Source: Acanthaster planci (lineage: Eukaryota; Echinodermata; Asteroidea; Valvatida; Acanthasteridae). From it: a DNA stretch of 64,000 bases. The DNA lies in the NCBI RefSeq assembly GCF_001949145.1, contig NW_019091404.1, positions 2,377,173-2,441,172 of the forward strand, given 5' to 3'. The stretch's first letter is position 1. Every line of letters begins with the position of its first letter. The translations under genes were made by a program, and so were the position numbers. Shown here piece by piece: positions 43,001-52,600 of this stretch. Below the pieces are notes generated by a model that saw only the letters and a program-made list of their open reading frames with translations, did not search any database and was not told where the DNA came from.

Positions 43001-46000
43001 TCAGGTAAGCCTTCTCCTGGCCTCCCCCCCCCCTTCCAAAGCAAAAGACCATCTGCGACTAGATCTTACAAAATGAGTTTAAGTCCATTTGGGCAGTAAT
43101 TGTGTTTCAGTATTTCTCAGAGCATACTGAGTTTTGGTTTTGGTGTATAGATATGACTCAGTTTGACTTCCAGGTAACAAAAAAGGCGTTTAAATGGATA
43201 CAAACTGTTTAGAGTTCTGAGTGATTTGTGTGGTTTAAAATTACTTTAAAGGCTTTAAACTCAAAAGTGGCACCGGTGACTTGTAAATAAGTTTTCCAGG
43301 TTTGAATATATTTCTCCTTATTCAGTCCATCTGTCATTTGTCCCTTCCTAGATACCCTGCCAAATGCTCAAGAAAGATCAGTCCCCACTGTTGACTTCAT
43401 TTATCATTTTGCCGTATCCGTTTTCAGAACAAGACTTGTGTCCAGACATTGGAGGGTCATGCTCAGAACATCTCCTGTGTCAGCTACCACCCAGAGCTGC
43501 CAATCATTATGACCGGATCGGAAGATGGTGAGACTTTTGAATTTCATGCTTCGATGAGCAAGGGTTTAGCGTTTCTTCCCTTAAGCTAATTTCCATGATG
43601 ACCACATATGCCATTCAAGCTCTTAAAACTGCTGCACAGGTTTGGCAGGGTTGCTTCTCAGAATATTTCCCAGATGTCAGGATTATTTACCTACAAGTTT
43701 CTTCATCTGGGAATTTTAATCGTACACGTTTTGCTTGTTGAAGTGGTCCACGTTATCAGAAAGTATTGCTACTTGTTTTTTGGCAGGCACCGTGCGTATC
43801 TGGCATGCCAACACTTACCGTCTAGAGACAACACTGAATTATGGAATGGAAAGAGTATGGACCATTGCCAACATGAAGGGAAGTAACAACATAGCACTTG
43901 GCTACGACGAAGGAAGCATCATCATTAAGGTGCGCGGAAAGAGAATGAAATTTTCCAAGTGACGTCGGCCTGCTTTCTCTTTCTCAAAAGTTTATAGGAA
44001 ATACAGTCATGGGTTTTGTTTAATGAATCAGGGGGCTTTTGGGAAGCCTTTGCAATGCAAGAGACTTTCAGATGCACAAAAGTAAAAAAAATCTTCAATT
44101 ACTGCAGCTCAGTCACCTTAATGTTAAGATTTGGTGAGGTGAACCCCATTTCAGTTCAAATCATAGAAGTGGAAGATTGGGGGAAAGTTGTCTTGTACTA
44201 AAAATTGAATTTATCTAAGCATCAAGAATGATCAGACTTATTTATTTTTCGGAAATGTCGACTGTGACCTTTTGTTTTTCCTAAAGTTCTTTTGTTCTGT
44301 GATGGAAGTACTTGTGTTTGTTCTTTGTCTTAGCTCGGTCGGGAGGAGCCAGCTATGTCCATGGATTCCAGTGGCAAGATCTTGTGGGCCAAGCACGCAG
44401 AGATACAGCAGGCTAACCTCAAGACCATGGGAGGTAAAGAGCATCTTACAGAGTGTCTTACCTCACACTTTTCCCGCAGTTTCCCTCAACATGAATGATT
44501 CTGATAATTTCATGTGGTGCTCCTTTTTTGTTTTAAAGCACATTGCACTTGAAGAGTAGGGAAGGTACAATCACCCACTTTGTTGGATGTAAACAGAATT
44601 CTTTCAAAGAAAGTGCTCTTTCTGAATTTGTGAGTGTGCATAACTTTTCTTTGATCTCGTGCTGTAGATTTGGAGATCAAGGATGGAGAACGTTTGCCTC
44701 TGGCCATCAAAGATATGGGCAGCTGCGATGTCTACCCACAAACAGTCAGCCACAATCCCAACGGCAGGTAGGTAAAGAACTTCTGACAGAGCAATGCCCA
44801 AAGCTGGTTTTAGTGACTTGGTGTGTGCGATTCATGTCTCCAGTTGATGAATTGTTGATGTTCCTTTATCTAGGTTTGTGGTTGTTTGTGGCGATGGAGA
44901 GTACATCATTTACACAGCGATGGCCCTCCGTAACAAGAGCTTTGGCTCTGCACTGGAGTTTGTCTGGTCACATGACTCATCTGAGTAAGTTTGACTTTTC
45001 TTTGAGGAAGAAAAATAATTTCATTTGAGCAATCCCTGTCTAGCAGGATTCAGCAAAGTAGCATCGATATGACCAATATGTCAGATTTAGGTGGAAAGGA
45101 AATCTTCATGATCCACAGCGTCAGCAAAACTTTGGTAAAGCCTCTGTATTTTAAAGTCAGTGAACATTTTTATTGAGGTAGAGGCTGTGTGCTTAGAACT
45201 GGAAGTACTCCATATGAAATGATTTATGGATCAGAATTTCTTAACATATCCACTTGAAAATGGTGCTGATTCTTTTATCTCTGAAGATATGCGACTCGAG
45301 AAAGCAACACTCTTGTTAAGATCTACAAGAACTTCAAAGAAAAGAAATCTTTCAAGCCAGATTTTGGCGCTGAAGGTAGGCTTTCACACTTCCAGAATAT
45401 CCACAAAGACCTATTTTGCTGAAGGAAGTTTGCGAATTGCAAATTCATAAATGTGATTACATAATGCTATTCAAATGCAAATTTGCTTTAATATGCAAAT
45501 CTACACTAACTTATGCAGGAATTTATGGAGGCTACTTGTTAGGTGTCCGTTCAAGTAGTGGTCTTGCATTCTATGACTGGGACTCCACTGAGCTCATCCG
45601 AAGAATTGAAATCATTCCAAGACAGGTAAACCCCCCTAATTTCTCAAGAAGTTTGCAAACCAGTTGCAACCATTGTATTTAGACTTGGGCATAAAAAAGG
45701 ACATAGTGGTAATGGCAAGTGTGCCTGGTTAAGATTTGGGACTGGGCCATTTTCGCACCTGTTCTGTCGGCGCCCCTAGGCAGAACCCCTAGAATCAGAC
45801 ATAATTGTTCCTGTAGGTTTGTGACTTGTTCTGCTTACAGTCTTAATGACATTTGGTTGGATCATTCCATTATCAGGTGTACTGGTCAGAGAATGGCGAT
45901 CTCCTCTGCATAGCAACGGACGAGTCGTACTTCATTCTCAAGTACAGCTCAGAAGCCGTGGCCAAGGCACAGGAAACAAACGAAGGGGTGACAGAAGATG

Positions 46001-49000
46001 GCGTAGAGGAAGCGTTTGACGTGAGTTTTTAAATTGGCATGAGAGAAATTAATACTTTCTGGAAAGTTTGCCATTCTAGTTCTCTGATTTTGACAAGAAT
46101 TGGTTTTGCAAAAAGAAACTGGTTGGAAGGCAAGCAGAACATGAAAAAGATGAGTAAAAACAGTCCAATTTAATGATTTCCATCAATCTTCCAATTCCAA
46201 CTGACCCTTGCCCCCTCTACTGACAAATGCTACACAAAGGTCTCTCAGATTGACAGGAAGTTGATTGTTTTTCACACAATTCAAGTAAACCATACTTCAT
46301 CGAGGCTTTCAACCCCCCCCCCTTTCCCAACAGGTGGTTGGTGAGATTGAAGAGATTGTCAAGACAGGTCTGTGGGTGGGTGATTGCTTCATCTACACCA
46401 ACTCACTCAACAGGCTCAATTACTACGTCGGAGGGGAGATTGTCACCATCTCGCATCTAGACAGGTTGGTGGACTTCAAGTTTTGTATTTCTCAATTAAA
46501 GTTAAATGTCATATTGTCATCAAACTGTAGACCTCAGTGGTTCTTTTGTAAGAAGACTTGAGCAGTGGAGATCTTTAATTACCTTTGATAGCTTAGCACT
46601 TAGAGCTATGGCTTTGGTGCTAAGTTTACTTTTTTTCAGAAATGGATTAAATGTAAGAGCTTTGATGGTGCATAGTTTCTGTGCTGTGGGATGATTAAAT
46701 AGCTGAATGTACCAAAGGCTTTAACAGAAGGCTATTATCTATTTCAGAGTGATGTATCTCCTTGGTTACATCGCCAAGGACAACCGCCTCTACCTTGGCG
46801 ACAAGGAGCTGAACATCATCAGCTACTCTGTCCTCCTGTCGGTACTGGAGTACCAGACGGCCGTCATGCGGCGCGACTTTGAGACGGCTGACAAGGTCCT
46901 ACCAACAGTGCCCCGGGAGCAGCGGACGCGCGTGGCTCACTTCCTGGAGAAGCAAGGTTTCAAGTCACAGGCCCTTGCTGTGTCATGTGACCCTGAGCAC
47001 CGGTTCGAGTTGGCCCTGCAGCTGGGAGAGCTGAAGATTGCCTATGACCTTGCCTTGGAGTCCGAGGTTTGTCCTGTTGATACCCAATTCCTTAAATCCA
47101 TTAAAACACCTTTCAAGATCCTTAACCGGAATGAGATTTGCCCATTTTCCCCCAGAATTTGTAGGTTTTGGAAGTTTCACTAAAATTTTGCTCACAAATG
47201 TAGCTCAGGAAATATTAGACTTAACTATGGAGCATCTGGACTTGAATATATTCTCTTATCTTGGCTGTGAAGTCAAACCAGCTAATATTTGCACGGGTAA
47301 GTGTCACAGGTCAATCAAGATAGGAGGTTTTTGCACAGAAGGTAGAGAGATGACGGAAGATGGGCAGAAGCCGAAAAGACTGTTCCTTGAAAATATTGAT
47401 TATTTGTGGAGCTACATGACAAAAACTGAAAAAGTTTGCCAAGTAGTAAGCTGTTACAAATTGAGTAAATATCAACTTTGATTTACACCTTTTTATCGAG
47501 TGATTGGTGTTCATCTTCACAGGCTGAAACGAAATGGAAACAGCTCGCCGAACTAGCGACAACCAAATGCGAGTTCCGTCTTGCCCAGGAATGCCTTCAC
47601 AAGGCGCAGGACTTTGGCGGCCTGCTGCTATTGGCTAGCTGTGCTGGAGATGCCGACATGGTCGGCAAGCTTGCTGACACCGCCGACGAGAAGGATAAAA
47701 ACAACGTTGGATTCTTGGCCTATTTCATGCAGGGAAAGTAAGCAAAATGAGCTGTGACAGTTAGATGGCAAAGTGTAAATGAGGGGAGTGTGGACTAGTC
47801 GTTAGGGTTTATGAATCATGAACCACTGTTATTTCCCATTTGCTCACTCTCCAGCTATTGAAACCCAAATGTGCGTTTTTCATTCTTGTGTCAAAGTGTC
47901 ATTTGTTGGTGTAGATGTTTTTTTTAAAAAAAACCTGACGAGTTGTTTTTTATTTCAGACTTGAGGAGTGTTTGGCTCTACTCTGTAAGTCGGGGAGATA
48001 CCCAGAGGCAGCTTTCTTTGCCAGGACTTACATGCCAAGCAAGATCTCAGAGTAAGCATAAGATTAGTTGTCCATGGTCCATCCACTTAAAAGACATCAA
48101 GGACTTAAACATTTCCCATCAAAAGCTCTCTTCTTTTGGAAATATAAGTTTTGTTTATGAAAAAGTTCATCAATTCTCTTCAATTATTGCCAGAATTCTG
48201 TATGTTTAGAATATTTTCATGTTTTGAAAAATTCAAAGAACAAGTTTCATTTCATAAGGTTAATGCAGTTTAGAGTTCTCCAAAAGGATTTTTTTTTTGT
48301 GGGTGAAAATTGAACCCTGTAATAATTTGGACTGACATCGTAATCCAGTTCGGCAAGCTGAGTCTCTTTTCCTTTACAAAAGCATCACCAATATTTTTTT
48401 TTCTCTCTTTTACTTCTCCTAGGATCGTGACATCGTGGAAGGAAAGTCTGGGGAAAGTCAACAAGAAAGCCGCTGATGCCTTGGCAGACCCCACCCAGTA
48501 TGAGAACCTGTTTGTTGGTCTCAAGGAGGCATTCAAGGGAGAAGAGTACCTCAAGGCAACCAAGAAAAACTACCCAGCCAGAGCCTACCCAAAGCTCCCT
48601 GTAAGTCAGCAACTTGAGCAGTCTTTCAAATCTTCATCAATCTGTTACCAGTTGTGCGTCTACAACCTTTACTTGTAACCAGTTAGGGTTTGAAAATCAG
48701 TTTTAAGTGTGAAGACCTTTGATTTTACGTTACAGCTTGACAGTTTAAAGCCATTACCTCATTCTTATTATGTAACAGAGAGATGCTCAAAATGTAAACT
48801 CAAAATTTCCACCTGAAAATGACTTCTTAAAATTAAATTCCTACAATGTATGCTTAATGTATGCTAAAATGTATATCAAATCAGATTAAGACATTTTCAG
48901 TTTTAGTTCTCAGGAATTGTTTGACAGGCATGTAAAATAGACAGTCTTAGCTGACGCTTTAACAACTCCTGTACTTTATGCAAATGATGACATGTTTTGG

Positions 49001-49655
49001 AAGAGGTTGGAGAACACGGTTTCTTTCAACTGTTCTTTTTTCTCGTATTTTGCAGAGCAACTCAGATAGAGATATCTTGGATGAAATGGAAGAGGCCACA
49101 GCAAGTGGAACATTTTCAGAGGTCAGAAATGAGATATATTCCTTCAACCATTGAAGGAATAACCCATAAATGTACCACCTGAGCTATCCAATCCTACATT
49201 GACGGCCTATGTACAAACTGGAGTTCCATCAGTGCCGCACTGGATGGCCTAGTTGGTAGAGCCCATGTATTGCATTGCAAGGGTCAGTGGTTAGAATCTC
49301 ACTTGAGGCAGTTTTTCTGTATTCAACCCAAAATCACATCTGGGGGAAGAGGGTCGTCAAAGAATGTTACAAGAAAGAACCCGTAAAGAAATATTTTGTC
49401 TGTGAATTCCCTCAGGACCAAGTATTGCCGGACGAACCAGAGATGGCCGAACTGGAGGCTGACCAACCAGCAGCAGCAGAGCCAGCTGCGACAAAGCAAC
49501 CCCCAGCAGCAGACCCACCCGCAGCCCCGCCTACCAAAGCTCCACGCCCCAGGACCCCTGACGATGACCTGGATCTAGACCTGGATGACCTCAACATCGA
49601 TGATAATTTAGACACAGGGGACATCAACCTAGATGATGACTTCTTAGATGCCTAA
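40012..49655 (+). CDS. COPB2: COPB2, coatomer subunit beta-prime, 22 coding exons
   Basis: Beta-prime-COP is a core subunit of the COPI coat that buds retrograde Golgi-to-ER vesicles; its propellers bind dilysine cargo tails. The 22 exons listed separately join into 2787 nt, 928 residues plus stop (human about 906), with every phase consistent. Residues 1-300 form the first seven-bladed WD40 propeller ([29 protein letters not shown]). About 300-600 form the second propeller, about 600-830 the alpha-solenoid ([35 protein letters not shown]), and the tail is Ala/Pro-rich then strongly acidic ([11 protein letters not shown]), as in human. The N-terminus reads [19 protein letters not shown], nearly identical to human. 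The first coding exon is the ATG alone. Confidence 0.97.
40846..40866 (+). CDS. COPB2: COPB2 exon 2, 21 bp microexon
   Basis: Encodes exactly PLRLDIK. The acceptor ttctttctttcag has a strong pyrimidine tract and the donor is AAG|GTAAGA. Phase 0 on both sides, so skipping would keep the frame but remove the first strand. Confidence 0.9.
41099..41215 (+). CDS. COPB2: COPB2 exon 3 (residues 9-47), WD blade 1
   Basis: [20 protein letters not shown] to the [12 protein letters not shown] strand. The Arg/Lys of the DRVK region belong to the dilysine-cargo binding face in this family. Phase 0. Confidence 0.95.
41342..41428 (+). CDS. COPB2: COPB2 exon 4 (residues 48-76)
   Basis: [20 protein letters not shown] to VVAGS. 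Acceptor cttttaacag, donor TCG|GTAAGT, phase 0. Confidence 0.95.
41727..41853 (+). CDS. COPB2: COPB2 exon 5 (residues 77-118)
   Basis: [40 protein letters not shown], ending phase 1 at donor GCG|GTGAGT. Confidence 0.95.
42359..42507 (+). CDS. COPB2: COPB2 exon 6 (residues 119-168)
   Basis: [20 protein letters not shown] then [20 protein letters not shown] and SLDRTVK. Phase 0 out. Confidence 0.96.
42858..43004 (+). CDS. COPB2: COPB2 exon 7 (residues 169-217)
   Basis: [20 protein letters not shown] to [11 protein letters not shown], donor CAG|GTAAGC. A C-run of ten bases lies just inside the following intron. Confidence 0.96.
43428..43527 (+). CDS. COPB2: COPB2 exon 8 (residues 218-250)
   Basis: [20 protein letters not shown] to MTGSED, phase 1 out. 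Confidence 0.96.
43787..43929 (+). CDS. COPB2: COPB2 exon 9 (residues 251-298)
   Basis: [30 protein letters not shown]; end of the first propeller. The donor AAG|GTGCGC is weaker than its neighbours. Confidence 0.95.
44334..44433 (+). CDS. COPB2: COPB2 exon 10 (residues 299-331)
   Basis: [20 protein letters not shown] to LKTMG. Phase 1 out. Confidence 0.95.
44668..44767 (+). CDS. COPB2: COPB2 exon 11 (residues 332-364)
   Basis: [20 protein letters not shown] to HNPNG. Phase 2 out. Confidence 0.95.
44874..44984 (+). CDS. COPB2: COPB2 exon 12 (residues 365-401)
   Basis: [20 protein letters not shown] to VWSHDSS. Donor GA|GTAAGT, phase 2. Confidence 0.95.
45287..45375 (+). CDS. COPB2: COPB2 exon 13 (residues 402-431)
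   Basis: [20 protein letters not shown] to DFGAE. Phase 1 out. Confidence 0.95.
45519..45625 (+). CDS. COPB2: COPB2 exon 14 (residues 432-467)
   Basis: [20 protein letters not shown] to EIIPRQ. Phase 0 out. Confidence 0.95.
45877..46020 (+). CDS. COPB2: COPB2 exon 15 (residues 468-515)
   Basis: [20 protein letters not shown] to EDGVEEAFD. Phase 0 on both sides. Confidence 0.95.
46334..46464 (+). CDS. COPB2: COPB2 exon 16 (residues 516-558)
   Basis: [20 protein letters not shown] to ISHLD. The acceptor is preceded by an unusual run of ten C in its pyrimidine tract. Confidence 0.95.
46748..47066 (+). CDS. COPB2: COPB2 exon 17 (residues 559-665)
   Basis: The longest exon. [20 protein letters not shown] through [20 protein letters not shown] to ESE, spanning the end of the second propeller and the start of the solenoid. 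Confidence 0.96.
47523..47737 (+). CDS. COPB2: COPB2 exon 18 (residues 666-736)
   Basis: [20 protein letters not shown] to FLAYFMQG; solenoid helices. Donor AA|GTAAGC, phase 2. Confidence 0.96.
47959..48051 (+). CDS. COPB2: COPB2 exon 19 (residues 737-767)
   Basis: [20 protein letters not shown] to MPSKIS. Phase 2 on both sides. Confidence 0.95.
48423..48600 (+). CDS. COPB2: COPB2 exon 20 (residues 768-827)
   Basis: [36 protein letters not shown] to YPKLP. Phase 0 out. Confidence 0.95.
49056..49121 (+). CDS. COPB2: COPB2 exon 21 (residues 828-849)
   Basis: 22 codons, [20 protein letters not shown], poorly conserved. Phase 0 on both sides with acceptor gtattttgcag and donor GAG|GTCAGA, so it could be skipped in frame. 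It is the least certain internal COPB2 exon. Confidence 0.75.
49137..49161. repeat. Short inverted repeat, 11 bp arms
   Basis: TATTCCTTCAA and TTGAAGGAATA separated by CCA, just inside COPB2 intron 21. It may be a small hairpin remnant; no function is known. Confidence 0.5.
49238..49312 (+). repeat. tRNA-like sequence, probable tRNA-derived SINE head (in COPB2 intron 21)
   Basis: An A box TGGCCTAGTTGG (49245-49256) and a B box GGTTAGAATCT (49289-49299) sit at tRNA spacing. The T arm folds (AGTGG loop TCACT) and a TGC triplet lies where the anticodon would be, so tRNA-Ala-like. The acceptor and anticodon stems do not pair well, so it is not a functional tRNA. A tRNA-derived SINE or old pseudo-tRNA fits best. 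The SINE tail is not clearly visible. Confidence 0.6.
49416..49655 (+). CDS. COPB2: COPB2 exon 22 (residues 850-928 and stop)
   Basis: An Ala/Gln/Pro-rich stretch then the acidic tail [20 protein letters not shown], ending DDDFLDA. The stop TAA is at 49653. The same acidic C-terminus closes human COPB2. Confidence 0.95.
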   Translation, partial: DQVLPDEPEMAELEADQPAAAEPAATKQPPAADPPAAPPTKAPRPRTPDDDLDLDLDDLNIDDNLDTGDINLDDDFLDA

Positions 49656-52600
49656 GTAGATTTCCTAATGCTTCTTGACAGACGGTGATCTTCTCAAAGG
49701 TGTCCAGAGGAATGTCATCAAATGCTCTCTTTTCTCCCACAACCAGTTCGAGAGAAATTGAAATTGACTTCCCATGTTCGTCCAGACAGCACTTCCTGTA
49801 GCTGAGCCGTCATCCTGTAAACATTTTCAGTACAGGAATCCATTCATACATACATACACGTATCAATGCATTCCAAGAATCTGAATTTTAAAGAAAATTC
49901 ACTAAGGTAAAAAGAAGTCTACTTCCTTTGGATCACGGTTATCTAGCTGTTGCCACCTGTACAGTACATTCTACGTTGCCCAGCAGTTTCAAAATTTGAT
50001 GTTCCATACTCATTGTTAGAGTTAAGAGGATTTTCCGCAGATTTTTTTTTTTACAGAAATTCTTACTGGGGAAAAAGGATGCTGAATTTGTCACTAATCT
50101 CAAATAATCCTTTTTTTTTTTTGCACTTCTGCTATGCTTAAGTGGCAGCGCACCTCCCCCCAATAAATGGAAATTTTATTACATGTAACTTTAACTGGCG
50201 AGTTAGTTTCCGTGAATTTCTTAATCTTTCTCATGAGCTAAAAACTTTCACATTCTGCCCGTCCCTTTTCTTTTGTTTGATTTTTGTTCAGCAGTTTGGG
50301 ACTGTCTTATCACATAAGGGGAAAAAGTAATCAATTGAGATTTTAAAGTAAATGCTGTAAGAGGTTGTTCATCGAAACTGGTGTACTGAAGAATGGACAA
50401 ATATCGAAATGGTACCAAGAATTACATGTGATGATAGACAGTTCTTGCAATTTGAACCCACTTTTGTTAAATGAGTAGGGAACATTGAAATGACAGCAAG
50501 GCTAAAGATATCGTTTAATATTTAAAACTGACAAAAATGTCTTATATGTAGCCTAGTTGAATTCAAGTATGATGCATTGATATACTGCTCTATTCCGAAT
50601 ATTACTTGGTGACAAGGGAACCCAAAGTTAAAAGTGTTGAATGACTGTTACGCTGTATGAAAAAAATACAGTGAACCTGTACATGTATGTCTATGTTTTT
50701 GCTTTCAGTTTAGGTTTCAAGGTCTTTTACCTGGCGAATCAAGGTAGTTCTTTGGATCTCGTGTGTACAGAACGGGAGAATTTATCACAAGACTGTTTTG
50801 GTTCCAATCATGAAATTGAAAATGCTTGAAATGTCCGTCAATAAAAAGGAAAACAGCAGACTTCCAGGTGTTCACCTTTTGAAGTTGAGTATTGGTCAGT
50901 TCTAAGATCAATTCTTTTGTTTAGTCTGGGAATTATTTCAGCTATATCTGAAACTTGGCTTGTTGGGTGACAGTCATTCCGTCTTAAATGTTGATTTTAG
51001 TTCAAATTCCCCGGTTTTCAAATTACACGTATTAAAGTTCTATTTGTTCCCCCGCCCAGTATGTGAAGTATTTACGCACGGATATTTTGTTACACTAAAA
51101 TGTTTCAAAACATATTCCTCTACCTTGGAACATATAAGATTAATCGAATTTAGATTGTGAAAACCAAAACGATAAAGGTCTTGTTTGACAGATCTAAGAA
51201 GGGGCTGTTTTTGAGAACCACTGGAAATGTTTACCTTCCACCAGAAAACAAACCGTTATTCGTATCAACCTGGTATGTTTGGTTTAATGATAAAATACTT
51301 AAGGTTTTGCGAGGACTTAGCGGTAGTGTAATTTGAGGTTGAAAAGATGGGAGACGTAGAGAGTTAAGTTTTAAATATACAAATTGATACTCTATCACGG
51401 GAAATTATTCCAACTGACATTAATGGGCTACCGATATTAACTTGATCTGTCAAATTCCCTCTCGAACCTTTCTTCTTGCTGCGTATAATTATTAATTAAG
51501 CCCACATAACACGGTAAAACGCATTCCAACTGGATTGACCAGTCAGATCACTCGAAACTATCAAAGAAACATCTTTCCATTGTGATTGGTCATTTTTATA
51601 GGTCGTGGTGACTTCAGTTTGTTGCCTCACATGGTCAGAGCTCGTTTCTGATGAAAGTCGTCAGGGAACCCATTCCGTGCCATTTGCCATTCTGTGCACG
51701 TAAAAAACAAGTACCAGCGATTACGTCTGCTGATAAGATTCAGTGACCCGTCGACCCGTCGAAACCGCCAATTTTCAAACTGGAGATTGTTTTGGCTAAA
51801 CTCTCAAAACAATTGTTCACGGGTGAAAAATGAAGCTGTGGAAGGGTGGGGCACGTGCCCACTCGTCGACGAACCTGTCTTTAAAGGGAATTTGTTGGAG
51901 CTCCAAACTCTGCGGATTTCAAGTTAAAGGTAAACATTCAGCATCACTGTAGTAGGCCTATGTTGATAGGTGGTTCCTACGACGTTTTTCTTTTTCATTA
52001 GGCCTTCATACTCTTCCCCTGTTTAAGTGTTATTTTTCTCATCCAAAGCTTATCCCTCGTTTCCGTTTTCAGAAAGCCTTAACAAAGAAACTCGGAAATT
52101 CCTGGTTGTTTGCCCTGTACTGGTTGTTGTACTGTTTTCTCTCTTTGCGAATTGCGGACGAAATTTAAGATTGGTGGTGCTTCTGTAATTATTGATGTGT
52201 AGCAAGTAAGCCGTGTCTGTGCGAAAAGTGCTACATTTCACTTGGTATCGGCATCACATCGTCATTATTACTAATTTAAAAATAGGCCTAGGCCTATAGT
52301 TTGTTGATTTGCGCCAAAAAACTCCGGGGAACCAAATTTGTAAGACTTTGATTTCATTATGAATTTTGTGTTCAATCTCTGATCCTCAAATACATGTAGG
52401 CCTACATTCTTGGTAACTCGCACCATTCGGAAAAAACCAAGGACTGATTTAAAACACCACTCAAATCGCACAGACCATGTGGACACTGGACAGACTAACC
52501 ATGGAGGTATATGGGACTAACAAGGGTGCAATTGAGATGCACAGCTCTTGCCCGCATCTTGACTGTCTCGGGGTACACGGCAGATAGCTCCCTGCATGTC

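Noticed and set aside
51030..51075. Minus-strand peptide ending YWAGEQIEL as a possible FoxL2 C-terminal exon
   Set aside because: The spacing between the YW and the final acidic-Leu does not match FOXL2 and no supporting acceptor frame was found; likely chance.
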